Below are positions 35,201-47,746 of a DNA stretch of 64,000 nucleotides, in pieces; the stretch's first letter is position 1; each line of letters starts with the position of its first letter. A model generated the notes under the pieces. That model searched no databases. It was not told the DNA's origin and saw nothing but the letters and a program-made list of their open reading frames with translations. This DNA is from Mucidula mucida (taxonomy: Eukaryota > Basidiomycota > Agaricomycetes > Agaricales > Physalacriaceae). The translations under genes were made by a program, and so were the position numbers. Location of the stretch: assembly GCA_015501055.1 (NCBI GenBank), contig JADNYV010000175.1:1-64000 (forward strand), in the 5' to 3' direction.

Positions 35201-36309
35201 ACGGCTGGAAGAGGATAGGGCGCAGATTTTGGACGGCTGGCGGAAAACCTTTTGGAAGGAGCTGCTCCAATTCTGTGCCATGCAGAAGAGGTACATGCCA
35301 GGCGTATGCGCTCTTATCAACACCGATGAGGAGGTAGCCGCTGGTAGAGATACACCGACGCTAGCAGAGGCTGTTCGTCTATGGATGTCATCAGAAATCC
35401 CGGCATCTGCGCGAGCGTCAATCGGCACTCCGCAGCTATACACAATTGAGGAGACCTTGCGACGTTGCCATTGTTCTCAAGCCTTGGACATGCTTCGACT
35501 GCGCCTCCACACAAAGCGCCACTTCATCATGTTTCGGAAGGTATACCTACAAGGCCAACGGAAGACCAGTTGCGGGCGTACTTTGATTGACTTGGTGAGC
35601 GATTCAGTGGACGTTCAGGCCCGTAAGTATTGCCAGGCGCGACAGGCGCTGCTACAGTTGGTCGGAGAGGAAGGATGCGGGGAGTTCAGGGCATTGGAGA
35701 AGGAGGATGTGAGGCTTCAATATGTCCAAGATCATGATGCGAAGGCTGCACGGCGTTTGGCAAAGCTTGCGGGTCGTCAGACGGCGGGCATGTTGATGGG
35801 GGCTAACATCGGCAGCGAGGATGACAGCAACGGCAAAGATGACACGCGTCACGTTGAGGGTGCGGAAGAGCGCGGCTCTAGCAGGCAGACTCTGTCATGG
35901 ATCTGGACAGCACAGGGTGCCCCCAATGACAATGATGAGTACTTACATGATTATAAGTGTTAACCTCTTGATATCGCAGAAACTGACTACAGACACAGCT
36001 GTCTGCGTGAAATGGTGTAAGTCATATGCAAGGAAGGAGCGCTGGCGAGAGGAGGTGATGCTCGGTGAAGAGGAGATGCCACAAACGTTGCAATCCTTGA
36101 AGTATGAGGCGGGGCAGTGGCGGAAACACGCAACAGTCGACTTCGGATGCTTACGCGAGAGAAATGGCAGGTGCGCGTACGCTCTCCGTCAAGCCGCCGT
36201 GTACAACGGACTTCATGCCTCTTTTGTATGTTGTTGGAAGCCCACCAGTGTCCGTAAACGGAAGCGAGGACACGACGATGATGAGGACGAAGAGCCCGAA
36301 GGTGTGTAA
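32270..36309 (+). pseudogene. KDZ-type transposase gene (CxC2 cluster), interrupted
   Basis: KDZ (Kyakuja-Dileera-Zisupton) DNA transposases are abundant in basidiomycetes. The order of motifs fits. An acidic, disordered N-terminus leads to the cysteine cluster (CDSCGRRW, then YQCVTCGNSLWCKMCCVDRH, TPLHSLRVWQGKGFFKKVTL). Later parts are RYKSFAIMTQQWSFLKRM, CWACPHPKVNLPEGW, the catalytic-type LDTNFCMDSKLRR, TRHEIIRPLGLGDLLKGERY, SYNIGCQWQVHLAKRH, TDGEGVKRMWSLLN, and the C-terminal CVKWCKSYARKERWREEV. Introns are present. TGA codons interrupt at 33298-33300, 33581-33583 and about 33658, each with good similarity on both sides, so the copy is probably inactive. Terminal inverted repeats were not found. 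Confidence 0.82.
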
Positions 36310-36625
36310 GCGGACATAGTTTATCCATGTATTTTTATTTTTCACGACAAATGTACTCATAATTATTCGCATTCCCTGTCCTGTCCGCAAAAGGAAACAT
36401 GTCTGGTGGTGGGTGCTTGCCGCACGCACCGGGTAAGGATCCGGGCCCGCTTTTGGTATGTAGCGGCACACGTCCGTGGGGCACGGCCGGTACCAGGAAC
36501 CCTACCCTCGATATGGAAGGAGTCCTTCTTATACATACAGTGTAGAGCGAGCCATATTGCTAGCTCTAGCTATGGCTTAGCTACCTCTATGATATGAGCA
36601 ACTCCGTGTGCTTAGCTGGAGCTAG
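36310..36625. other. Intergenic, GC-rich then TAGCT-rich
   Basis: A GC-rich stretch around 36410-36510 is followed by many TAGCT repeats around 36560-36650. The sequence near 15150-15240 has similar TAGCT richness. No gene seen. Confidence 0.4.
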
Positions 36626-37525
36626 CTACAATGCTGGTAACCTACAGCTAGTGGTGAGATTCATGGGAAGCCGAGGCGGACATCTGAACACCTGGAAGAA
36701 GTTGCCAATATAGTGCTCAAAGATAGTCGACGTGAAGGACTCCATCTCCTCTGGTGTGAAGCCTCGCCGCTTAAATTCACGATCCGCTTCAGCCCCACCA
36801 ACCAGTGAATCTACTTTCCATAGGTCCGTCACCCGTTTTAGAGCATACACAAATTCTGCCCGCTTCCACCAGTCAACGTTTGCGAGGCCTTAATTTGCGT
36901 GGCCAGGATCAACGAAGCCGAGAGAAGCATCACCGAGGGGGAAGCAGCAACAAATGGAGTCCCAGAAGATCTGACTCTGCAACGTCTCCGGCCAACATAG
37001 GTGCATGCACAGACAAACCAGTTCCAGCCAAAATGCGAACTTGTTCATCTCCCACAAAATCTCCCAGACGTTGTATTGCCACTTCTCCATTGTTGGATTG
37101 GGCACACGTCCCCTCCATGTTTCAACTGCCGGCAACTTGATTGCTATTTCTGCCGCCGCTGCCTTGCTCATCCCGTCAATCTCTTGCTTCCACTGCTGAT
37201 GTCGGCGGGCAGCAACGCTTGTACCCTCAACATCTTCCAACTCCAGCTCGCAAAATTCCAACCAACACCACCATGCCTGATAAGACATGATGTAGGGAGT
37301 ACTTGACTGAGCCACTCCAATTACGATAGTCCGTAGGCGCAACCAGTTGCCAAGATAGGTTTGTGTCTTCGATGACGAGCCGACATTGGTGAACAACTGA
37401 GCGCCAAACTTGCGAGTACTCAACTCATTTGACCCGTGAGTCAGCGCGGATTGAGTAAGTTCCAGATCACGAGTATGCCCTTTTGGCCTCAAGTACTCGG
37501 CTCTCGGATTGCGGGTCTGATCCAA
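36626..37525 (-). pseudogene. Uncharacterised transposon-associated ORF with internal stop
   Basis: Two minus-strand frames (36890-37525 and 36626-36850) read through the same reading frame apart from a stop near 36890. They encode LTQSALTHGSNELSTRKFGA, QTYLGNWLRLRTIVIG, many Trp residues (YQAWWCWLEFCE, WEILWEMNKFAFWLE) and KRVTDLWKVDSLVGGAE. Family not recognised. Its position between transposons suggests mobile-element origin. Confidence 0.45.
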
Positions 37526-37839
37526 GTATTACTTGTTGAGGTCTCTAGCTCCCGTTACTACCGACCCGCTACGGTTACCACCGGACACCTTGTACTAACT
37601 TGTTTACTTACTTAGATCCTCATGTTCCCCTTTGATACAACTCATATTTACTGTATATAAGCTACATACTTTGGACTATATACAGTGTGCTACTCCTCCT
37701 CCTTGTCTAAGTCCTTAAGATCTAACAGAAGGAGCCGTAATATGTTTTGCCAAGAATTTTGCCAATCAATATGATGTACTATCTTTCCTGTGTGAGCATG
37801 TCCATCCCTTAGAATTTTGAGTATCCACAGTCACCCATA

Positions 37840-40484
37840 GACACCCTCTATCACCTTGGAACTTGAATTCATTGGCAAAGTTACTGAAATCATTGTACAC
37901 GCCTTGATTGACAGCGGCGCTGAAGGAATCATCATCAATGCCCACTTCACCAACCTTTACAATTTTATCCTCATACCTTTATCCTCTCCAATCTCTGTTT
38001 GTAATGTCGACGGCTTGGAGAAGGTCATGGGCTAGGTGCAACACTACGTCATCCAACGTGTTTGCATCTATAGCCGAGATGGCCAGTCCTACCACAAGGA
38101 GCTTGTAGAGCTTTACATCACGGATATTGGGGATTACAACGTCATTCTGGGAACGGACTGGCTGGATAAGCACAATCCCTCTATCAACTGGGCCGGTACC
38201 CAGGTTGACTTTAACCAATGTCCAAAAACCTGTATTCTTAAGACTCCTCCCGTCACTAATGTGAATACATACGCCAAATCCACTCCAGTTCCAGCTGACG
38301 CCTTTGCAAAACCTCATGATCCTCGGCTCTGGCATAAAGACTATAAGGTCCAGTGGAAGGATTGACAAGGTAACCTCCAACCGGTCCCCATCCAGCAAAC
38401 TGTGGGAAGGAGGCGCTTAGCCCGCATGCAGAGTTCCAACCAACTCCAAGCCCTGATGGCTTTATTCACCAAAGATGAAGAGGAGAAGGAGGAGGTACCG
38501 AGAGAGTGGGAAGAGTAGATGTTCAAACAAGTCTTCCGGGATGATTATCCCCACCCGATGCAAGATCCAAATCCTTTAGACAGCCCCTCTGTTCATATTT
38601 GTGTGGGGTTTACAAAGGCTCAGCAGCTTGCAGAAGAAAACAAGAAACCAACCAACACCCATCTCCTATCCTTGCAAATCCCAGCACCCTATTACACCTA
38701 TTTTACGGTCTTTGATAAACACACATCTAAATGTCTTCGAGCACACACCTCTTGGAATCACATTATTGACTTTACTTCTGGATTTGAACCCAAACTGTGC
38801 AAGACCTACCCTTTGTTGCCCGTTGAACAAGTTGAACTTAACGCGTTCCTGGACAAGAACTTGGCCAAAGGATATATCCGCCCATCTAAATCCCCTATGG
38901 CAAGTCCCTTCTTCTTTGTTAAAAAGAAAGACAAAAAGCTACACCCTGTCCAGGACTATTGCGAGCTCAACAAGGAAACTATCAAGAACCAGTACCCCCT
39001 TCCGCGACATTCTGATATTTACAAAAATACTCAAAGAACACCAAGACATGGTTTGTCAAGTCTTACAGCGGCTTTGAAAGCATGATCTTTGTACCAAGCC
39101 AGAGAAATGCATCTTTGAAGCTGAGTCAATCAAATTTCTGGGACTTATCATTTCTCACGACGTACTTTGCATGAACCCTGTTAAGGTTGCCGGTGTTGTA
39201 CAATAGCCAGAACCTTGAAACATTAAAGATGTTCAGTCCTTTCTTGGATTTAGACTTTTATCGCCGGTTCATCCAAGATTTCTCCAAGATTGCCCGTCCG
39301 CTCTTTGCCCTCACCAAGGCAAGCAAGACCTGGGCATGGACACCTAAGTGCTAAGCTGCATTTAAAGCACTCAAAGATGTGTTCACCTCCTCTCCTGTTC
39401 TAGTCATGCCTAATCCTGATAAACCCTATTGTGTTGAAGTTGACGCCTCCAATTATGCAACCGGGGGAATTTTGGCGCAACCAGGAGCCGATGAGCAATG
39501 GCATCCAGTTGCCTATCTATCCAAGTCCCTTTTAGAACCTGAGCGCAACTACAACATCCACAACAAAGAGCTTCTAGCCATTATTTGGGCACTGGAATCC
39601 TGGAGACACTACCTGGAGTGCGCCTCCCATCCGCTAGATATCATCACCAATCACAAGAACCTTGAGTACTTCACCAATTCACAGAAACTGAGCCGCCGCC
39701 AAGCGCGATGGGCCCTGTTCCTCACCCGCTTCAACTACACCCTGACTCATAAACCTAGAACGTCTAATCACAGCAACCCGCTCCCCCGCCATGCAGATTA
39801 TAAAGAGGGAGTTGAGGAGGATAACTCAAACCAAGTGTTACTGGATCCTAGATTCTTCCGGGTTTGGGCAACACAGCCGGATGAGGTTACCGCAATTGGA
39901 GATGCAGAGTTGAGGAGACATATTCGAGAATGTCCAGAAAAGGATGCTGAAGTCCATGGTGCATTAGACATGATTCTTAAAAACAGTCCCCGTTCCCTGG
40001 TCAAAAACTTATAGGAATGGAACTACAAAGACAGCATTGTCCTCAACTCACAAAGGGTGTGGTTGTATCCCCATGTCACAAGACCATTGACGCAGATGGC
40101 ACAGTGGACATACTGCTGGAAGGCACCTTCCAATGTTACGGTCTTTGGGACAAGATGATATCCAACAGAGGCCCCCAGTTTGCCAGCAAGGTTATGCAGG
40201 CTATTTACGCTAAGCTCGGCATTACCTCTGCGCTCAGTACAGCTTATCATCCCCAAACAGACGGCAAAATCAAGCACTACAACCAGAAGCTTGAGCAATA
40301 CCTATGCGTCTTTTGCAACTACCGACAAGACGATTGGGTCAAGCACCTGCTGTACGCTAAATTCTCCCACAACACCCGTGTTCACTCTGTCATGGGGAAA
40401 TCCCCCTTCAAACTCCTTCACGGGTATCAGCTGCACTTCTTTCCCCCACTAAATCCCATGTCTAACATTTTCTCCGTTCCTTAG
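37840..40484 (+). pseudogene. Decayed Ty3/gypsy element, second family, with internal deletions
   Basis: Recognisable in order are protease IDSGAEGIIINAHF, ILGTDWLDKHNPSINW, and RT leader [27 protein letters not shown]. Then comes a jump at about 39005 from the early RT straight to DILIFTKILKEHQDM, so about 100 residues of the RT palm, including the first catalytic region, are missing. FLGLIISHD and DVQSFLGF follow, then RNase H (VEVDASNYATGGILAQ, NKELLAIIWALESWRHYL) at 39379-40014. A second deletion removes the integrase zinc finger, with DRGPQ-like SNRGPQFA and TAYHPQTDGKIKHY retained. Several TAG/TGA stops are present. No LTRs were identified. Confidence 0.88.
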
Positions 40485-41339
40485 CCCGGGCCTAATCCAG
40501 GTATAGCCCATTAGCATAGCCTATCACCTATCCATTACCCCATAACACAATCCACACTGCCTTTTGTTTAACTTTGAGCCATTTTACAGACTCTTTGTAT
40601 ATATACACGGCCTTTCTAGGTAGATTCCTCAGTTTGTCAACTTTGTCTTTATACTGTTCGGTAGCTCCCTGCACTGTATTAAGCCTAACCTGCTCCTACC
40701 TCACCCTATTATTATCTTTACCTCTTATCTTCATTGTTCTCCCGTCTTTGTGCAACTTGGATGGTTGTTTGGTTTATGCCGGACCCCGTCCTTGACACCA
40801 AAAGCCAGACTTTGGCCTTATAAGGAGACAAATATTATGGCCCATTGACTGGACATCAGACATACAACTGTTCTATGAACCGTTATTGGTGTATACAACA
40901 TGCTTGAGGAACTTGGTGAGCCTTATGTTATACAATGGAGGAGAACACGTGGCATGCTATGCAATTTTGGGGATGTTCTACAGCATTTCCAGATGCTGGA
41001 TGACACAGTAAGCCTTGTTTGCTCTAATATTATTTACACTACTCTTCTCATTATTTCCCAGATTGCCTTAGGTACATGTTCCATCTTTACTTGTGCTCCC
41101 AAATCCACCATTATGCAATATGGACTTTGCAGTTTTTGTTAATCATTTGGGATCTTCCCGCCGGCAAAGAGACATTGGGGGATGGGCCTGAGAATCAGTT
41201 TTATGCAACCAGCTCTTCTCATTGCTATGAAGGGCACTCATTCTTGGGGGCTATTGTCTTTGCAACCTGGGAATGATCTTACTTTAACGGTTGGGCATTG
41301 CACATACAGCTAAACCTGGATATTCTACAGATAACTTGG
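40485..41339. other. Interval without identified feature
   Basis: Pyrimidine-rich and AT-rich sequence between two retroelement fragments; probably retrotransposon non-coding remnant. Nothing specific recognised. Confidence 0.4.
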
Positions 41340-41786
41340 AGACTTCAACATCAGGAGACTCATTCCGAGACATCATTTTCGGAGCAGTGCCTTTGTATGG
41401 ATACCTGCCAATGTCTGCAAAGAATGGGATGACCTTGGTTGCCGAATGCTCCCAATCATTGTAGACAAACTTGGCAGAGGGTAACCATTTGTGCCAGTTA
41501 TTCTAATGGTAATTAACAAATAGCCACAAGAAATGCTTGATTTCTTGGTTCAACTATTCTATTTGCCCATTTGCCTGGGGATGATATGCCGTTGTGAAGT
41601 TCCCTTCTATGCCCAACAACCAGTACAACTCCTTCATAAAGTGTGAGTGATATTGCAGTCCTTGATCATGTATCATCTGTCGTGGCATCCCATGTATGGG
41701 GAAAATGCAATCACAATAGATGCGGGCCATGCCTTCTGACGTCAGGATGGTGTGTGCTAGTATGATGCATAACCATTTTGTAAGGT
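41340..41786 (-). mobile_element. Integrase fragment of an older chromovirus copy
   Basis: The minus strand encodes TSEGMARIYCDCIFPIHGMP and GIEGNFTTAYHPQANGQIE, matching the integrase of copy 1 with many substitutions. It ends abruptly at the LTR starting at 41787. It belongs to the same family, in the opposite orientation to copy 2. Confidence 0.88.
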
Positions 41787-42322
41787 TGTTATAAATCGCC
41801 ATATTTTCACATTTTCACATCTTATCATATCTTATCGGGGCCTTGTCTTATCAACCAACGGACCGTTTCATCATTTGTTTCGTCACTGATCATACCCCTT
41901 TTCATTACCAAAGCCGTACTCATGTTGGACACACGCCCAACACATGGATGACATCATACATGCCGATACCTCATGGACTTCCTATTGTATACACACCACC
42001 GACACTCGTAGCACACATGGTTGTTTCAGTATTATTACTTACATGCAGTTACCACTCGTATTTAATGGTTTCACGGACTAGTAACATACAACACTGGGTC
42101 AAGGGCGTGGAGTTAACCCTAGCGGAAACATGTATGGACAAGGAGTTCCAAACACAGACTTACTAGTATATAAGCAGAGTAGCGTAGCATCATTGTACTT
42201 TAGTTCCAATCTCATTTATACACCTGGCCTAGCCTAGTTCTATGAACGTGAACACTTTCTTTCCTTGAGTCTCTCTGTGGTACCTGGTTTAGTCACGTGG
42301 CTATAGTAGTCAGTCGCTAACA
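41787..42322 (+). repeat. Left LTR of copy 2 (divergent)
   Basis: Begins TGTTATAAATCGCC and ends CGCTAACA. It carries many C/T differences from the right LTR and from both LTRs of copy 1, plus an extra segment near its 3' end. Confidence 0.9.
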
Positions 42323-42920
42323 GAAGATCAGAACTACTTTCTACCACCTACCACACATCCCTGATCGTCGATCAGCACTTCGCTGTTTGATCATCGCACA
42401 TTCCCCTATTCCCTTTCCCTGTTTACAGATTGACGGAATCCTAATTCCAGCGCACATCCGCATACATGTGTATTGGTCCCAGTAGTGCCGGCTAACAGTT
42501 AGAGATAACTGCCTCGGGTGCTGGAAGTAGCCGCTCTCACGAGAACGAACTTTTGGCAGTTGCACTTCAGTGGGCGCTGTTTACGGGTCAACCCCCGTTC
42601 CCAGGAAAACTTCGGCTTACCTCACACTAGAGGGACGTCGGCTGGGCAATTGCAAACTTATGACGAGCTCTTGGGCTCCGTAGATACGTAGTCAGTAGTC
42701 GGTAAAATAGCGTAGACAGTTACAATACCTACCTACTTTACTTACCTTACGATACACACCATCATTCCCCACCCTACCAAGTCCTGAATTCTATTTCAGA
42801 TCTAGGCAATTCCCCCTTATTCATCCAAACCTCTATCCCTCACCCGTTTCATCCAAATCCGCATCACCCATATTCCCACTTTCACCCTTTCACTCTCCAA
42901 TCTCATCACCCCGATTCACC
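42323..42920 (+). other. 5' leader of copy 2 with mutated primer-binding site
   Basis: GAAGATCAGAACT follows the LTR. It differs by one base from the copy 1 primer-binding site and no longer pairs perfectly with its own LTR (AGTTCCAATCT). The rest of the leader matches 20995-21580 of copy 1. Confidence 0.75.
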
Positions 42921-43876
42921 ATGTCCAATGAAGCACCCGAGCCCGTTCATCATGCTCATCACGCCAATGGCGAACCAAAAGGACGATTCCTTGTTAACAA
43001 GCCTTATAACTATGACGGGGACAAGGCCAAGTACAAGAGCTGGTGGCAATTAATGTTTACATACATCCGCAACAAGAAGAACAACCTCACATCTGACTCT
43101 GAAAGGATCGATGTTGTTCTCTCCTATATCCGAGGAGATCACGTAGATGCATGGGTCCAGAACTACTCGGACCAGAACTTCGACGAGGAAGAAGAGGAAC
43201 GGACAGTCTCCTGGATGGAGTTCAAGGAGCATCTGAAAGAGCGATTTGTGGACTCCAACCTCGCACGAGATGCGCAAGACCAGATTGAGTGATTGTGCCA
43301 GGGGCAAGACACCGCTCAAGATTTCTTCCAGAAGTTTGAGGTTCTGCTCACTCAGGCAGAATATTCGAAGGATGACACATATGTCGTGCGTCTTCTTGAG
43401 ACCAACATCAATGAGAAGATTTTTGACCAGATCTATGGCAGTTGAGACGGGTTGCCAGAAGAATACAAAGACTGGAAGAAACAGATCATTCAGATTGATC
43501 AGCTGTGGAGAAGGCGAATGACAAGCAAAAGGCCCAGAATGTAATCCCGGCCCCAGGCTCCACAGATGACTCCATTGAGAGCCAACCTGACGAACCCACC
43601 CCTACCGCCCGACAAGATGCCACCGGCATTACCTATGGAGGAGCCGGCAGGCCGATGGACATTGACAATGCACATCAAAGAGGACTTTGCTTTAGCTGTG
43701 GCGAACACGGCCACATCAGCAGGTTCTGTCCTAAGAAGGGTCGACCTCAGACAATTAGGGGTCTATGGACCAAAATGAATGATGAGGAGAAGAAGAAGTT
43801 GGCCAAGAGTTGGATTTTGCAAAGCTCCCGCAAAGACGCAGTCCTGCTGGAGCAGTTACCAAGGGAAGAGTCTTAG
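42921..43876 (+). pseudogene. Gag of copy 2
   Basis: Capsid frame 42921-43292, TGA at 43290-43292 and again at 43443-43445, then the zinc-knuckle frame 43505-43876 with CFSCGEHGHISRFC. It differs from copy 1 by a few residues only (for example HHANGEPKGRF for HHADGEPKGRS). Confidence 0.9.
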
Positions 43877-44007
43877 ATGCAGAATCTATTTAAGTACTGG
43901 TACTGAACACCTAAAATATCATCGATGACTTCACCAACAAAACCTGCGAAAGAAAGATTTGAGCCAAATACACCCAGTGGATTGCACAACGGCTAAGAGA
44001 GGATGAA

Positions 44008-44472
44008 GTGTCGAGAGCAGTGGGAATTTTGAGAGCATGGATGCCGGAGCGGAGAGAGAGAGAAGCGACGGAGGAGAAGGTGATGGCGATCAGAGCGTTG
44101 ACAAAGGAAGCTGCGGTGGAAGTTGTGACGGAGTTGAAAAAGTCGAGGAAGTACATCCGGGGAACAAAGGGGCAGGACATGAAACTCCGAGTAACCATAG
44201 AGAGCGTACACACAGGCTCTGAATGGGAAACGAGTGCCCTTCTTGACAGTGGAGCAACGGGTTCTTGTGTCAATAAAGAATTCGTCGAGAAGAACGGACT
44301 CCCGATCAAGGAGTTACCGGTCAAGCTCCCTGTCTACAATGCGGATGGAACCCTAAACGAGGGAGGAGCAATCGAAGGTTTTGTGGAGGTCCGGATGAAG
44401 ATCGGTGATCACGCGAAAAGATCGAGTTGGCCGTCACCAATCTCGGCAAAACAAGTATCTTTTTGGGGCTAG
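44008..44472 (+). pseudogene. Protease of copy 2
   Basis: Contains ALLDSGATGSCVN. The frame is lost after VRMKIGDHA through a missing base near 44412, a different site from the break in copy 1. Confidence 0.88.
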
Positions 44473-46234
44473 ATTGGCTACGATATCACAACCCCACGAT
44501 CAACTGGACGGAATCCACATTGACTTTTGATCGATGCCCAGACCGCTGCGGCTATCTACCCGAGTACGACTCACCGGAAGATGAAGGAGAAGACGTAGAA
44601 GAGAAGTTGGAAGAGGGAGAGCGTTTGTTCTGGATGGACTGGGACAACTATCGCAAAAGCGGTGAAAAGCTGAGATCACAACAGCCTTCATCCGCTGCTG
44701 CACCTTACATCGAGGAATTTTCCGATGTATTCAGCAAGGCGGACTTTGACAAGTTACCGGAGCGAAGACCCTGGGATCACGCGATAGAACTTACGCCTGG
44801 TTCCAAACCGGTTGACTGCAAGGTTTATCCCCTTAGTCCATCCGAGCAGAAGGCGTTAGATGAGTTCCTGGAAGAAAACATACGGACGGGACGTATACGG
44901 CCATCAATTTCACCTATGGCATCACCCTTCTTCTTTGTCAAAAAGAAGGATGGAAGCCTTCGGCCAGTACAAGATTATCGGAAGTTGAACGACATGACAA
45001 TCAAGAACCGATACCCTTGCCGTTGATCCAGGAGCTTATCGACAAGTTGAAGGGAGCAAAGGTTTTCACAAAGATGGATGTCCGATGGGGTTACAATAAC
45101 ATCCGGATCAAAGAAGGTGATGAGTGGAAAGCGGCGTTTAGAACAAACCGAGGCCTGTTCGAGCCCTCAGTCATGTTCTTCGGACTTACAAACTCGCCGG
45201 CGACATTCCAATCGTTCATGAATCACATTCTGAAGGAGCTGATTGATGAAGGACATGTTATAGTTTACTTGGATGACATACTTATCTTTACGAACACGTT
45301 GGAAGAACATAGGCATATCGTACGACGAGTATTAGAAATATTACGAGTAAATAAGTTGTATTTAAAACCCGAGAAATGTAGTTTTGAGGCACATACTGTA
45401 GACTACTTAGGAGTTATTGTTGGAGGAGGAGAGGTGAAGATGGATCCGGCAAAAGTGGCCGTAGTGAAGGAATGGAAGGAGCCGACGAAGAAGAAGGAAG
45501 TACAGTCATTCCTGGGCTTCTGCAACTTCTACCGACGTTTCATCCGGGGATTTGCGGGAGTAGCGAAGCCATTGACATCGCTAACCGGGAAGGGCGAGTG
45601 GGTTTGGGGCATGGAGCAGCACGAGGCGTTTGAGGAGTTGAAACGGAGGATGACGGAAGAACCCGTTCTGATCGTACCACGCGACGACGGCAAGTTTCGA
45701 GTTGAGGCAGACTCCTCGAACTATGCGAACGGGGCGGTTCTTTCCCAGTTGGTGGACGGAAAATGGAGACCAGTAGCCTTTCGGTCTCGCGCGCTGAACG
45801 AAGTAGAGCGCAATTATGAGATCTACGACAAAGAGATGATGGCTATTATGGACTCGATTGACGACTGGAGACAATATCTCCTTGGAGCAAAGGAAACGGT
45901 GGAGGTGTTTACCGATCATCAAAACCTCCAGTACTTCCGGAAGCCACAGAAGTTGAATCGGAGGCAGGCGAGATGGGTTACGGAGTTAGCGGAATATGAC
46001 ATACAGATGATTCACAAGCCGGGCAAGACGATGGGGAAAGCTGATGCCTTGTCAAGGATGACAGGCCTTGAGAAGGGGGAAAAAGATAACGAAAACGTTG
46101 TTTTGCTCAAGCCGGAGTTTTTTATTTCACAAATTCAATTTTCTTTACATACAGTAGATACACCGGAGGACAATTACTTAACAAAATCAAACAAAGAAAA
46201 GGAAACAAAGACAGATACATACAAAAAGCATTAG
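44427..46234 (+). pseudogene. Reverse transcriptase and RNase H of copy 2
   Basis: Frame 44427-45026 carries the protease end and the RT leader without the break seen in copy 1. A C lost near 45015 shifts the frame. Frame 45017-46234 then carries VIVYLDDILIF, VQSFLGFCNFYRRF and RNase H (DSSNYANGAVLSQL, FTDHQNLQYF, KADALSR). It ends early because an A is lost near 46172. Confidence 0.92.
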
Positions 46235-46278
46235 AAAACAAAGAAAAAGGATGGGAAGAGAAGGAAAATGGACTTATT

Positions 46279-47657
46279 ATGTGGAAGGATCGTATTTACA
46301 TACCGAAGGACAAGGAATTGCGGGGAAGAGTTATTGGAATGCACCATGATGCACAGCTTGCAGGGCATCCCGGACGATACAAGACCCTCGAGCTGATCAC
46401 ACGCACCTATTGGTGGCCAGGAATCAGCCGAGACGTCCGGAATACGTGGAAGGGTGTCAAAAATGCCAGGTCACAAGTCACATCGCACGAAGCCGGCTGC
46501 ACCTCTTCATCCTATTGATGTGCCAAGCGAGCCATGGGAAATAGTAGGGACGGACATGATTGGAGAGCTGCCGGAATCGGGAGGATACAACGCTATCAGC
46601 ACGTTTGTGGACCATTTCACAAAGCGATTACGCATCATACCGACACACACCACTCTGACGTCAGAAGGCATGGCCCGCATCTACCGAGATCGCATTTTCC
46701 CCATACATGGGATGCCACGCCAGATGATACATGATCGCGGTCCACAATACCACTCGCGTTTATGAAGGAGTTGTACCGGTTGTTGGGCATACAAGGAAAC
46801 TTTACAACGGCGTATCATCCACAGGCAAATGGGCAGACGGAACGGCTGAACCAAGAGATAGAACATTTCTTACGGTTATTTGTCAACTACCATCAGAACG
46901 ACTGGCACGAATGGCTACCCTCTGCCAAATTTGTTTACAATGATCGGGTACACTCGGCAACTAAAGTCACTCCGTTCTTTGCAGACATGGGCAGACACCC
47001 TACAAAGGCACCGCCCGAAAACGGCATCGAGAAATGAGACTGCGCAGGAGTTTGCCGACGGCATGAGGAAAACATGGGACGAAGTGGGGTCGGCATTGAA
47101 GATGGCCAAAGAGGATATGAAACGGTTTTATGACAGGAAACGGACAGAGGCAGTGGAGTACAAGGAAGGCGACAAAGTATGGCTGGAAGGGACGAATCTC
47201 AGCACGGATCGACCAATGAAGAAGCTCGATGACAAACGCTTCGGGCCGTTCAAAGTGATCAAAGCTCTTACAAGCTCCAGATTCCTCACACGTGGAAAAG
47301 CATCCATCCCGTGTTCAATGAGGCCCTGTTGACGCCTTACCACGAGCCCAATTTCCGACACAACCCCGAGACACGCGTCCACCACCTGTGCTGGAAGGAG
47401 CCGAACCGGAATGGGAGGTTGAGAAAGTGGTTAATTCCCGAAGTACCGCGGGGGTTTTCAATACAAGGTTCACTGGAAGGGTTATGGCACACACGAGCAG
47501 ACATGGGAACCGGCATGCAATCTCAAAAATGCCGACGAAGCTATCAGCGATTTCCACCAACAATATCCGAACAAGCCGAAGCCACCCGCGCTTGCTCGCA
47601 TTGAAGTCCCCATGTCGCAATTTCCATCACATCTTTCCGACCCATGCCACCGCCTGA
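46279..47657 (+). pseudogene. Integrase and chromodomain remnants of copy 2
   Basis: Fragments in three frames: zinc-finger part GMHHDAQLAGHPGRYKTLE, core GTDMIGELPESGG and MIHDRGPQYH, then TAYHPQANGQTER. Indels near 46433, 46758, 47015 and 47263 and loss of the chromodomain frame near 47450 make it non-functional. Confidence 0.9.
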
Positions 47658-47746
47658 CACCGAACCCCTTGACGTCACGCTACCCTCTGCGCCCTCATGG
47701 AGCGACTCTGGCGCAGAATGGAACTTGCGCCTTAAGGAGGGGGTGA

